A DNA stretch of 43,369 nt from an uncultured Oceanospirillaceae bacterium (GTDB lineage: Bacteria > Pseudomonadota > Gammaproteobacteria > Pseudomonadales > Balneatricaceae), in the NCBI GenBank assembly GCA_937136055.1, contig CAKZOD010000105.1, positions 1 to 43,369 on the forward strand, given 5' to 3'. The position numbers and the translations under genes were made by a program. Below the pieces are notes generated by a model. It saw only the letters and a program-made list of their open reading frames with translations, ran no database searches and was not told the origin of the DNA. This document shows, piece after piece, positions 16,863 to 25,517 of this stretch (positions are counted from its first letter, which is position 1; each line of letters begins with the position of its first letter).

Positions 16863-18539
16863 ATGAGCCATCAATCAGCCCTTATCAGCCAAGACATCGA
16901 AAGCTATTTACATAAACAGGAAAACAAAGAGCTGCTGCGTTTTCTAACCTGCGGCAGTGTCGATGATGGGAAGTCGACCTTAATCGGCCGCCTGCTGCAC
17001 GACACCAAAATGATCTACGAAGACCAACTAGCTGCCATCAAACAAGTCAACAGCAAGGTTGGCAACGCGGGAGATGACCTTGATCTTGCCTTGCTAGTTG
17101 ACGGCTTACAAGCCGAGCGTGAACAAGGCATCACTATCGATGTGGCCTATCGCTATTTTTCAACAGAGAAACGAAAATTCATCATCGCCGATACACCCGG
17201 GCACACTCAATACACACGCAACATGGCAACAGGTGCTTCTCACTGCAATTTAGCAATTATTTTGATCGATGCACGCTACGGCGTACAAGAGCAAACGAAG
17301 CGCCACAGTTTTATTACCTCAAAGCTCGGCATTGCTCATACGGTTATTGCCATCAATAAGATGGATCTAGTGGATTATGATGAAGCGCGCTATGAAGAGA
17401 TTAAAGCTGAATACTTGGACTTTAGTAAAAACCTAAATCAGCCTAATGCACAGTTTATCCCAATGTCTGCCCTAAAAGGCGACAATATAGTCAATGCTTC
17501 TGAGCACATGCCTTGGTATCACGGCGCGCCTTTGCTAGATTCCTTAGAAAACGTTGAGTTAGATAACGATCATAATTTTGAAACCCTGCGCTTTCCTGTT
17601 CAGTACGTGAACCGCCCCAATTTAGATTTTCGCGGTTATTGCGGCACATTAACATCAGGCGTTGTAAAAGTAGGTGATGAAGTAACGGTTTTACCGTCGC
17701 GCAAAACTTCAAAAGTCGCCTCTATAGTTACTTACGACGGTGAGCTACAAGAAGCTTATCCTCCAATGTCTATCACCTTGACACTGGAAGATGAGATTGA
17801 TGTCTCGCGTGGCGACATCATTACCCATAATACTGAAAGCATCACGCTAACAGATCGTATTCAAGCAACCTTAGTCTGGATGAATGAAACACCGCTAAAC
17901 ATCGGAGCAACTTATGATATAAAATTGTTAGCAGGTCGCATTGCAGGGAGTGTCACCAACATCAAGCACAAAATTGATGTAAACACCCTCGCACACTTAG
18001 CAGGCCACAAGCTCAATTTGAATGAAACAGCGTTGTGCGAAATCAAACTCGAACAAGCAATCATCGCAGATGACTATCGCCAACTGCCTGCAACAGGCTC
18101 TTTTATCATTATTGATAGATTAACCAACGCGACGGTTGCTGCTGGAATGATTGAGCACTTCAATACCAAGGAAGATGAAGGTAGTAAAGCAGGAATTGTC
18201 GACCAGCCACAAATAAGCGCTGAAGAAAAAGCACAGCGCTTTGGCCAAAAGCCTGCGCTAATTACATTTAAAGCAAAGGGACGTAAACAGCTTAATCAGC
18301 TAATCTACACTCTGGAAAAAAGGCTAGCCTATAAAGGAAGAGCAGTGGCAACAATTGATAGATCAGAATTACCTCCCACGCAAGCAACTCAACTGTTACT
18401 TGATAATGGCTTAATTGTACTGTGTGAGCACTTTGATGAATTAAACAGCGATCACTGCTTTACTATATATGAAGAAACCATTGATACAGATAGCATCGAC
18501 AAGCTGATTACCACCCTACAAGAGAAGGACCTCATATAA
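16863..18539 (+). CDS. cysN: Sulfate adenylyltransferase subunit 1 (GTPase) with an extra C-terminal domain
   Basis: GTPase subunit that drives APS formation by CysD. Residues 1-440 are ordinary CysN: P-loop SVDDGKSTLIGRLLHD, G3 DTPGHTQY, G4 NKMD, then two EF-Tu-like beta domains. At 558 aa it is about 80 longer than E. coli CysN (475) but shorter than fused CysNC proteins (about 630). The tail from about 453 begins EEKAQRFGQKPALITF, the junction seen in CysNC fusions, and continues with a helix YTLEKRLAYKGRAVATID and NGLIVL like APS kinase, but the P-loop is replaced by KAKGRKQ and the middle of the kinase is missing. I read this as a degenerate, non-catalytic CysC remnant. Confidence 0.93.
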   Translation: MSHQSALISQDIESYLHKQENKELLRFLTCGSVDDGKSTLIGRLLHDTKMIYEDQLAAIKQVNSKVGNAGDDLDLALLVDGLQAEREQGITIDVAYRYFSTEKRKFIIADTPGHTQYTRNMATGASHCNLAIILIDARYGVQEQTKRHSFITSKLGIAHTVIAINKMDLVDYDEARYEEIKAEYLDFSKNLNQPNAQFIPMSALKGDNIVNASEHMPWYHGAPLLDSLENVELDNDHNFETLRFPVQYVNRPNLDFRGYCGTLTSGVVKVGDEVTVLPSRKTSKVASIVTYDGELQEAYPPMSITLTLEDEIDVSRGDIITHNTESITLTDRIQATLVWMNETPLNIGATYDIKLLAGRIAGSVTNIKHKIDVNTLAHLAGHKLNLNETALCEIKLEQAIIADDYRQLPATGSFIIIDRLTNATVAAGMIEHFNTKEDEGSKAGIVDQPQISAEEKAQRFGQKPALITFKAKGRKQLNQLIYTLEKRLAYKGRAVATIDRSELPPTQATQLLLDNGLIVLCEHFDELNSDHCFTIYEETIDTDSIDKLITTLQEKDLI

Positions 18540-18584
18540 AGCCTTCAGTTTTTCTTTTGATCTTTAGCTTTTAGCTCACTCACC

Positions 18585-18617
18585 TAATAGCGCTGGTAAT
18601 TTACCCCAGCGCTATTA
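18585..18617. terminator. Strong hairpin after cysN
   Basis: TAATAGCGCTGG and CCAGCGCTATTA form a perfect 12-bp stem with a 9-nt loop, 46 bp after the cysN stop. No T-run follows on the plus strand, so it may end cysDN by another route or protect the 3' end. Confidence 0.5.
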
Positions 18618-19003
18618 ACACAAACGCCCCTCACACTTTACCTACTCACGTACAATTCAGCGTCATCCAATCTCTAATAGAATTATTCTTATAACTTAAA
18701 GTTATAGAATTTATCTCTAACAATGCATTTTGCGCTAGAAATAAAATAGATTTGGCAATAAAATAGCGCAATTAAATATCAGCTTTAAACCTATAGATAA
18801 AACAACCTATACTTTAACGTAGCAGGTACTGTTTAAGGCATAAAAGTATTTGTCAGGCTCTAACCTTGTTCTATAACACTGGATAAAGCCTGCAAGTAAT
18901 TAGACAAGAGCAATAGGCTATGTGACAGGTAGTCAAAATAATGCTCAAGTGTGTTTGTTTTGTATCAATTACAGCGCAATTAATGGATCAGTTTTTTGCT
19001 TTT

Positions 19004-19032
19004 CGTTGACATCTAAATTCGTCCTGTCAACG
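19004..19032. promoter_or_regulatory. Inverted repeat at the rnf promoter region
   Basis: CGTTGACA (19004-19011) and TGTCAACG (19025-19032), perfect 8-bp arms with centres 21 bp apart, two helical turns. The left arm contains TTGACA, a consensus -35; no good -10 stands at the right distance. It ends 58 bp before rnfA. Confidence 0.45.
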
Positions 19033-19090
19033 TATCAATAACTGTGAAGTATTCACACTTAAGCTTATTTATTACTGGATGCAGACGCCA

Positions 19091-19672
19091 ATGAGCGATT
19101 TTTTATTAATACTAGTCAGTACAGTACTGGTTAATAACTTTGTATTAGTCCAATTCTTGGGCTTATGCCCTTTTATGGGCGTTTCTAACAAACTAGAAAC
19201 TGCGATGGGGATGTCACTTGCGACAACCTTCGTACTGACTATTTCTTCTGTTTGTAGCTACCTTGTCCACGAATATCTACTAGCACCTTTTTCACTTGAG
19301 TACATGAAGACTATTTCTTTCATTTTAGTGATTGCTGTTGTCGTGCAATTTACCGAAATGGCGGTGCGAAAAACCAGCCCGATGCTACACAAAGTGCTTG
19401 GCATATTTCTCCCCCTCATTACCACTAACTGCGCTGTATTAGGGGTTGCCTTACTTAATATCAAAAAAATGAATAATTTTATGGAATCGATCGTTTTCGG
19501 CTTTGGTGCTGCCGTCGGTTTCTCAATGGCATTAATTCTATTTTCGGCAATTCGCGAACGCGTTGCAGTTTCCGATGTTCCACTTCCCTTTAAAGGCGCT
19601 GCTATTGGCATGGTAACTGCAGGGCTTATGTCCCTCGCCTTTCTAGGCTTTAGCGGTCTCGTAAAGATTTAG
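19091..19672 (+). CDS. rnfA: Rnf complex membrane subunit RnfA
   Basis: Integral membrane subunit of the ion-pumping ferredoxin:NAD oxidoreductase (Rnf/Rsx). 193 residues and six transmembrane helices. It matches E. coli RsxA along its length: LVNNFVLVQFLGLCPFMGVS, AVVVQFTEMAVRKTSP, PLITTNCAVLGVALLNI and the C-terminal GLMSLAFLGFSGLVKI. Two conserved Cys (in GLCPFMG and TNCAVLG) are those that ligate the membrane-embedded iron centre shared with RnfE. I take ATG 19091 rather than 19079 because the family begins at this Met. First gene of rnfABCDGE. Confidence 0.97.
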   Translation: MSDFLLILVSTVLVNNFVLVQFLGLCPFMGVSNKLETAMGMSLATTFVLTISSVCSYLVHEYLLAPFSLEYMKTISFILVIAVVVQFTEMAVRKTSPMLHKVLGIFLPLITTNCAVLGVALLNIKKMNNFMESIVFGFGAAVGFSMALILFSAIRERVAVSDVPLPFKGAAIGMVTAGLMSLAFLGFSGLVKI

Positions 19673-19685
19673 TGGAGAACAGACA

Positions 19686-20285
19686 ATGACGATTATTATT
19701 GCCGTAAGCGTACTGCTAGGCCTCGCTATCATCTTCGGCTTAGTGCTGGGTTTTTCTGCTATCAAATTCCATGTGGAAGGCAATCCAATTGTTGACCAAA
19801 TCGACTCTATTTTGCCACAGACACAGTGTGGCCAATGCGGTCACCCAGGCTGCAGACCCTACGCTGAAAGCATTGCTGAAGGAGAGGCCATCAACAAATG
19901 TCCTCCGGGAGGCCAAGCGACCATCGAAGCTCTTGCTGATCTATTAGATGTAGAGGTTTTAGAGCTTGACGGTGAGCACGATGAAAACCCGATTAAAACC
20001 ATTGCCTACATCAGAGAAGATGAATGCATTGGCTGCACCAAGTGCATTCAAGCCTGCCCTGTAGATGCTATTTTAGGGGCAGCGAAACAAATGCATACGG
20101 TGATCACCGATGAGTGCACAGGCTGTGATTTATGCGTTGCACCTTGCCCTGTTGACTGTATTGATATGCTGCCAATTCCTACCACTTTAAACACATGGAA
20201 ATGGCAAGCACCTCAACCTTATCAGACACATTCTAAAAATTTGATTGCCACTGATAAACAGCCGGCTGTGGAGACATTGAGCTAA
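19686..20285 (+). CDS. rnfB: Rnf complex iron-sulfur subunit RnfB
   Basis: Ferredoxin-type subunit with one N-terminal membrane helix (about residues 3-24). A four-Cys motif follows (CGQCGHPGC...C), then two classical [4Fe-4S] motifs, CIGCTKCIQACPVDAI and CTGCDLCVAPCPVDCID. It takes electrons from ferredoxin and passes them into the membrane part. 199 aa, normal size. GGAG lies upstream of the ATG. The stop overlaps the rnfC start as TAATG, showing translational coupling. The short tail after the last cluster is weakly conserved in this family. Confidence 0.97.
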   Translation: MTIIIAVSVLLGLAIIFGLVLGFSAIKFHVEGNPIVDQIDSILPQTQCGQCGHPGCRPYAESIAEGEAINKCPPGGQATIEALADLLDVEVLELDGEHDENPIKTIAYIREDECIGCTKCIQACPVDAILGAAKQMHTVITDECTGCDLCVAPCPVDCIDMLPIPTTLNTWKWQAPQPYQTHSKNLIATDKQPAVETLS

Positions 20286-22918
20286 TGAGCAAAGTATTTG
20301 CCTTTCACGGTGGTATCCACCCGCCTGAAAATAAACACCAATCAACTCAATCTGTGATTGCCAAAGGCCCTATTGCCAAAACCTTATACGTGCCGCTGCA
20401 ACAACACATTGGTGTAGCAGCAAAACCTTGTGTCAATGTCGGTGATACTGTTTTAAAAGGCCAGCGTATTGCCGATGCACAAGGTAAGTTTAGCGTTCCG
20501 ATTCACGCACCTTCCTCCGGTGTAGTCACTAGCATTGGCGAGCGCAGCGTCCCTCACCCATCTGGAATGCCGGGTTTGTGCATAAGCATAGAAACTGATG
20601 GTTTAGACCAGTGGATTGAGCACTCGGGCTTGGCCGATTACCCAACACTTGGAAAAGACAAATTAATAGATTACATCTGCGATCGAGGCATTGCAGGCAT
20701 GGGCGGCGCAGGCTTTCCCACTGCGGTTAAATTACACTTAGGTGATGATCATATTGTCAACACGCTAATTATCAACGCTGCTGAATGTGAACCTTACATT
20801 ACGGCCGATGACCTATTAATGCGTGAGCGTGCCGAACAAATCATCAGCGGTATCGGCGTTTTACAGTTTTTACTTGAGCCAAGTCACATTATCATCGGCA
20901 TAGAAGACAACAAACCTCAAGCAATTCGCGCCCTTGAAATAGCGATTCAAGACTGTAAACACAATATTGACGTTGTCAGTGTTCCAACTAAATACCCGTC
21001 GGGTGGCGAGAAACAGCTAATTAAATTGCTGACGAATATTGAAGTGCCCCATGGCGGCATTCCCGCTGATGTCGGTATTGTTTGTCAAAACGTTGGAACC
21101 GTATATGCCATTCACCGAGCTGTACAATACGGTGAATCGCTTATCAGCAGAATAGTCACTGTAACTGGCGATGGTGTAAAAAAACCCCAAAACTACGATA
21201 CCTTAATTGGCACCCCTTTCGCGACATTACTCGATGCAGCCGGCTATATAAAAGAAAACACTCACCGCCTTATCGTCGGCGGACCTATGATGGGTTACAG
21301 CATTCAAGATGATCAAATACCCGTTGTAAAAACATCTAACTGCATCATAGCCAGCACACGTGAAGAAATGCCAGAGCAGCCACCTTCGCAGGCCTGCATT
21401 CGCTGTGGCATGTGTGAACAAGTATGTCCGGTACAGCTATTACCCCAGCAACTTCACTGGTTCGCAAAAGGCCAAGAGTATCAAAAAGCTGAGCAACACA
21501 ATCTATTTGATTGCATTGAATGTGGCGCGTGCTCTTACGTTTGCCCAAGCAATATCCCCTTGGTGCAATATTATCGCCACGCTAAAACAACGATCAGAGA
21601 AGAACAGCAAGAAAAGAGAAAGTCAGATCTTGCTCGCGAGCGCTTTGAAGCGAAGCAAATGCGCGAACAACGCGCTGTAGAAGAAAAAGCCGCCAAACGC
21701 AAAGCACGTGCTGAGCAAGCCGCAAAAGCACAAGCAGAGAAAAAACAACAAGCCCAAGAAGTTGAAAGCACACAAGGTGTTGATCAACAGCAGCTACTTA
21801 AAAACACCCTTAAAGAAGCGAAACTCGCAGTAGCCAAGATTGAGCAAGAAATCACCAACAACAGCGGCACAGAACAAGCCGAAACAATTAGCGCACAAGA
21901 CATTAAGCTTCAAAAAGCAAAGGCAGCCGTTGAACAAGCCAAGCAAGCAATTGTAAAAAGCACTCAAGCAACCGCTCCGATTATTGATATCAAAAAGCTA
22001 AAGCGCGAAGCGGCAATGGCAAATACAAAGCTTAGCAAAGCGAAACAAGCGCTGAAAACAGCACAAGAAAAAGATCAACCAGGTGTTGAACAGCTCGCTG
22101 CTACTATTGAAACACTATCTAAACAAGCCGATGAAGCTAACAACGCGTTTGAAAACGCTCAGCAAGAAAATCCTGCTGAAAAAACGACTAGCACCGCGCC
22201 CGCAGCCAAACCTAAAGCGATGGACGCTGACAGCAAAAAACTTAAAACAGCCGCCGCAATTGCTCGTACAAAGTTAAAAAAAGCTCAAACGGCCCTACAA
22301 AGCGCAATGGATAACGGCGATGATACTGAACAGCTCAGTCAAGATATCAAGCTATTGGAAGACAAACTAAACAAAGCGCAAAGTGCCTACGAGCAAAGCC
22401 AAAACGCTACTTCTTCCACACAAACCAGCACTGCAAGCAGCGCGAGCGAAACCTCTGGTGATAGCAGTCACGTTGACATTAAGAAATTAAAAACAGCGGC
22501 GGCCATTGCCCGCACTAAACTCAAAAAAGCGCAAAGCCAGCTTGATAAGCTGACTGATGATGAAAGCAATAGCGATGATGGTGCTGCTTTAAAAGCAGAA
22601 GTTGCAACATTAGAGCAAAAGGTCGAGCAAACACAAGCACATTACTTAAAGCATAAATTAGCGCAGCCCGCTGACAGTCAAAGCACCGAGTCTGATGCAT
22701 CACAACGCCAAGAAGATTATGAGAAGGCGCTGAAACTTTATACGAAAGCGATGACAGCGCTTGATAAGGCACGCGAACAAAATAGCCCTCACGTTGAGAA
22801 AATGACAACCAGTATCGAAAAACTTAAACGCAAGCTCGATGATGCTCAAGCCGCTCTGCCTGATCAAAATACAGCAGCCAATTCCAATAATGATGACAAC
22901 AACCAAAGTCAGGTATAA
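20285..22918 (+). CDS. rnfC: Rnf complex NADH-side subunit RnfC with a long repetitive tail
   Basis: Peripheral subunit that binds NADH/FMN and two [4Fe-4S] clusters. Residues 1-430 are the conserved core: an RnfC barrel with IHAPSSGVV, the Gly-rich GMGGAGFPTAVKL, INAAECEPYITADD, then CIRCGMCEQVCP and CIECGACSYVCP. From about 435 to 877 comes a highly charged Ala/Lys/Gln/Glu tail, strongly coiled-coil in look. It contains three repeats opening with D-x-KKLK...A.A.TKL at residues 568, 649 and 731, a period of 81-82. E. coli RsxC (740 aa) also has a repetitive tail; this one is longer. The function of such tails is not established. Coupled to rnfB; rnfD follows after 3 bp. Confidence 0.95.
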   Translation: MSKVFAFHGGIHPPENKHQSTQSVIAKGPIAKTLYVPLQQHIGVAAKPCVNVGDTVLKGQRIADAQGKFSVPIHAPSSGVVTSIGERSVPHPSGMPGLCISIETDGLDQWIEHSGLADYPTLGKDKLIDYICDRGIAGMGGAGFPTAVKLHLGDDHIVNTLIINAAECEPYITADDLLMRERAEQIISGIGVLQFLLEPSHIIIGIEDNKPQAIRALEIAIQDCKHNIDVVSVPTKYPSGGEKQLIKLLTNIEVPHGGIPADVGIVCQNVGTVYAIHRAVQYGESLISRIVTVTGDGVKKPQNYDTLIGTPFATLLDAAGYIKENTHRLIVGGPMMGYSIQDDQIPVVKTSNCIIASTREEMPEQPPSQACIRCGMCEQVCPVQLLPQQLHWFAKGQEYQKAEQHNLFDCIECGACSYVCPSNIPLVQYYRHAKTTIREEQQEKRKSDLARERFEAKQMREQRAVEEKAAKRKARAEQAAKAQAEKKQQAQEVESTQGVDQQQLLKNTLKEAKLAVAKIEQEITNNSGTEQAETISAQDIKLQKAKAAVEQAKQAIVKSTQATAPIIDIKKLKREAAMANTKLSKAKQALKTAQEKDQPGVEQLAATIETLSKQADEANNAFENAQQENPAEKTTSTAPAAKPKAMDADSKKLKTAAAIARTKLKKAQTALQSAMDNGDDTEQLSQDIKLLEDKLNKAQSAYEQSQNATSSTQTSTASSASETSGDSSHVDIKKLKTAAAIARTKLKKAQSQLDKLTDDESNSDDGAALKAEVATLEQKVEQTQAHYLKHKLAQPADSQSTESDASQRQEDYEKALKLYTKAMTALDKAREQNSPHVEKMTTSIEKLKRKLDDAQAALPDQNTAANSNNDDNNQSQV
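21986..22660 (+). repeat. Tandem repeats in the rnfC 3' half
   Basis: Three imperfect repeat units begin at 21986, 22229 and 22475 (spacing 243 and 246 bp). Units 2 and 3 are nearly identical at their first 18 codons (KKLKTAAAIARTKLKKAQ), with many synonymous differences in DNA, so the protein sequence is under selection and the copies are not recent. Confidence 0.8.
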
Positions 22919-22921
22919 CCC

Positions 22922-23989
22922 ATGGCACTAATTCAAATTAGCTCTCCCCATGTCCAACGGCCGACCAAAACAGCCGATATCATGCGGTTAGTCATACTAG
23001 CGACCCTACCCGGGTTACTGGCGATGACCTTTTTCTTTGGTTGGGGCACGCTTATCAATGTCGTTTTAGCATCCGTTTTTGCTTTACTGTTTGAAGCATT
23101 ATGCACTGCTGCTCGCAAACGCCCCGTTGGCTTTTTTCTCAAAGATAACAGTGCATTGTTAACCGGTATTTTACTGGCACTCGCTATTCCATCGTTCGCA
23201 CCTTGGTGGGTTACTTTGACAGGGGTTTTCTTTGCCATTGTGATTGCCAAGCAACTGTATGGAGGCCTTGGGCAGAACCCGTTTAATCCTGCAATGGTAG
23301 GCTATGCACTACTCCTTATCTCCTTTCCTGTTGAAATGACCCGCTGGACAGCGCCTTTTGACATCAATGGTAACAGCTGGAACATCCTCTCTTTTGCAGA
23401 CACTTTTAGTATTATTTTCGGCATTGGTGCAAGCGACCCCAGCGTACTATTAAACTTAGATGCACACACTGGTGCCACACCTTTAGACACCCTTAAACAC
23501 CGCAATGGCCTAACCACAGAGGAGCTCTGGCAGAGCAGTTCCGTCCTTGCCAATGCAGGCGCATGGTATGCCGTCAGCTTCGGTTATTTTGTCGGCGGAA
23601 TCTTTTTAATTTATCGAAAGATTTTTACCTGGCACACACCTATCACCCTGCTGGTGACATTAGCCATCGTTTCTTCTATTGGTTTTGCTATTGACCCCGA
23701 CAGCTTTGCAGACCCTTTTGTTCATTTAACAACGGGCGCCACTATGCTCGGTGCTTTTTTCATAGCCACTGACCCTGTATCAAGCGCCACAAGCAACCGT
23801 GGAAAAATCATCTTTGCAGCAGGCATTGCCATCTTAGTTTATGTGATTCGCACTTGGGGGAATTACCCAGATGCTATGGCTTTTGCTGTCATGATAATGA
23901 ACCTCTGCGCCCCTTTTATTGATCAATACAGCCAACCACGCAGCTATGGCCACAAGAAAGCCAACACACTTAGCTCGGGAGGAAAATAG
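22922..23989 (+). CDS. rnfD: Rnf complex membrane subunit RnfD
   Basis: Multi-spanning subunit (355 aa, about ten helices) carrying covalent FMN and homologous to NqrB. The N-terminal SSPHVQRPTKTADIMRLVILATLPG, DNSALLTGILLALAIP and LGQNPFNPAMVGYA are family marks. The flavinylation motif appears as TGAT-P-L with the acceptor Thr at residue 186 (187 in E. coli). The late segment ATDPVSSATSNRGK is also typical. The stop overlaps the rnfG GTG by one base (taGtg), so these genes are coupled. Works with RnfA, E and G in electron transfer tied to ion movement. Confidence 0.97.
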   Translation: MALIQISSPHVQRPTKTADIMRLVILATLPGLLAMTFFFGWGTLINVVLASVFALLFEALCTAARKRPVGFFLKDNSALLTGILLALAIPSFAPWWVTLTGVFFAIVIAKQLYGGLGQNPFNPAMVGYALLLISFPVEMTRWTAPFDINGNSWNILSFADTFSIIFGIGASDPSVLLNLDAHTGATPLDTLKHRNGLTTEELWQSSSVLANAGAWYAVSFGYFVGGIFLIYRKIFTWHTPITLLVTLAIVSSIGFAIDPDSFADPFVHLTTGATMLGAFFIATDPVSSATSNRGKIIFAAGIAILVYVIRTWGNYPDAMAFAVMIMNLCAPFIDQYSQPRSYGHKKANTLSSGGK

Positions 23990-24612
23990 TGAAAATACTT
24001 CAATCCTTGCGCACTAATGTCACTGGCATTGCTATTTTTGCAGCCCTCACTGCACTACTTATCTCTGCAACTTTTGTACTTACAAAAGATCCGATCAGCC
24101 GCAATATAAAAGAACAAGCTTCCATTAAGCTCTATGAAATTATTGGTGACACCCCTTTTGACAATGACGTTTTTAGCCAAACGGTTAGCGTTGATGGGAA
24201 GGCTTTCGGCTACTCGCACCCGATTGATGCTCATATCGCAACACTCAAAGGAAAAGTACAAACAGTAATCTTCCCTGTGCTTAGCAAGCAAGGCTACTCA
24301 GGTGATATTTCGCTGCTTTTAGGTATTAATGTTGATAATTCAATTGCCGGCGTACGTGTTGTCAGCCACAAGGAAACACCTGGCCTGGGTGATAAGCTCG
24401 AGCTTAAAAAATCTCCTTGGTTACTGGATTTCAATAACAAGAAAAAATTACAAGATGAAAACTGGGCTGTCAAAAAAGACGGTGGCCAGTTTGACCAATT
24501 CACTGGGGCAACAATCACCCCAAGAGCAGTCGTTAATGCCGTAGGGGATGCGCTCGATTATTTCGAAAACAATCGACAAGCATTGACCCAAGCAGCAGCT
24601 AAGAGCCACTGA
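23989..24612 (+). CDS. rnfG: Rnf complex flavoprotein RnfG
   Basis: Subunit with one N-terminal membrane helix and a periplasmic FMN-binding domain. FMN attaches to a Thr in the motif TGAT, here T175 (FTGATITPRAVV), close to T174 of E. coli RsxG. HKETPGLGDKLE is another conserved stretch. 207 aa, normal length. The start is GTG, preceded by GGGAGGA 6 nt upstream and overlapping the rnfD stop by one base. A flavin transferase (ApbE) would be needed for maturation but is not in the window. Confidence 0.96.
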   Translation: MKILQSLRTNVTGIAIFAALTALLISATFVLTKDPISRNIKEQASIKLYEIIGDTPFDNDVFSQTVSVDGKAFGYSHPIDAHIATLKGKVQTVIFPVLSKQGYSGDISLLLGINVDNSIAGVRVVSHKETPGLGDKLELKKSPWLLDFNNKKKLQDENWAVKKDGGQFDQFTGATITPRAVVNAVGDALDYFENNRQALTQAAAKSH

Positions 24613-24653
24613 TTTATGCAGCAAGCTATTGATTTTAAATGCGGAGCATCATT

Positions 24654-25358
24654 ATGAGCACCAACTACAAAGAACTCACGCTAAACGGGCTTTGGAAAAA
24701 TAATCCAGCACTTGTCCAGCTTTTAGGCCTATGCCCGTTACTCGCTGTAACAGCTTCCGTTGTTAACGCATTAAGCTTAGGGATTGCCAGTATGCTAGTG
24801 TTGATTGGCTCCAACTTTGCGGTCTCTGTGTTTAGAAACTTCATCCCTAGTGCCGTGCGCTTGCCTGTTTACGTGATGATCATCGCTGCGCTAGTAACCT
24901 CTATCGAACTTGCGATGCAAGCGCTGACATATGAGCTTTACCTAATCTTGGGTATATTTATTCCTTTAATTGTAACCAACTGCATAATCATGGGCCGAGC
25001 AGAGGCTTTTGCCGCCAAAAATCCAATTAAGGCCTCCCTTTATGATGGTTTTATCATGGGATTAGGGTTTACCGTTGTGCTCGTATTACTCGGCGCTCTT
25101 CGTGAAATACTTGGCGCAGGTACTTTGTTTGCGGATATGGATTTATTATTCGGTGCAAGTGCTGCAAATATGAAAATTGTAATCTTTGAGGATTATGTAG
25201 GTTTCCTATTTGCCATACTACCGCCCGGTGCTTTTGTCGGACTGGGTTTATTAATCGCTCTAAAAAATGCTGTCGACATCACTATGAAAGATCGAGAACT
25301 ACGTCGCCAATCAGCGCCGCAAAAATCTATTATTAAAACAGCTCAAGTTGATTCTTAA
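24654..25358 (+). CDS. rnfE: Rnf complex membrane subunit RnfE
   Basis: Membrane subunit (234 aa, six helices) paired with RnfA across the membrane. Marks: LWKNNPALVQLLGLCPLLAVT near the N-terminus, IVTNCIIMGRAEAFA, and LGALREILGAG. The conserved Cys in GLCPLLA and TNCIIMG match those that share the membrane iron centre with RnfA. ATG 24654 has GGAG 8 nt upstream, which decides it over an ATG 15 bp earlier. Last gene of the operon; nth, which often follows in enterics, is absent here. Confidence 0.96.
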   Translation: MSTNYKELTLNGLWKNNPALVQLLGLCPLLAVTASVVNALSLGIASMLVLIGSNFAVSVFRNFIPSAVRLPVYVMIIAALVTSIELAMQALTYELYLILGIFIPLIVTNCIIMGRAEAFAAKNPIKASLYDGFIMGLGFTVVLVLLGALREILGAGTLFADMDLLFGASAANMKIVIFEDYVGFLFAILPPGAFVGLGLLIALKNAVDITMKDRELRRQSAPQKSIIKTAQVDS

Positions 25359-25517
25359 TTGATCTCATATAAAACTCAGATTTATAATCAATAAGATAGA
25401 AGGCTTTAAACCCAGAGAGTATCGATTACTTCTCTAAATTAAAACAGAGATAAATTGGATTTTTAACTTTTAATTGACTAATATTGCGAGATATAAAACC
25501 AACTAAAAGAATTTAAT

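Larger units (their letters stand above)
18540..19090. other. 551-bp region between cysN and rnfA
   Basis: No gene seen. It contains a strong hairpin just after cysN (18585-18617), the palindrome ATAACTT-a-AAGTTAT (18691-18705), and the inverted repeat CGTTGACA...TGTCAACG (19004-19032) in front of rnfA. Confidence 0.5.
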
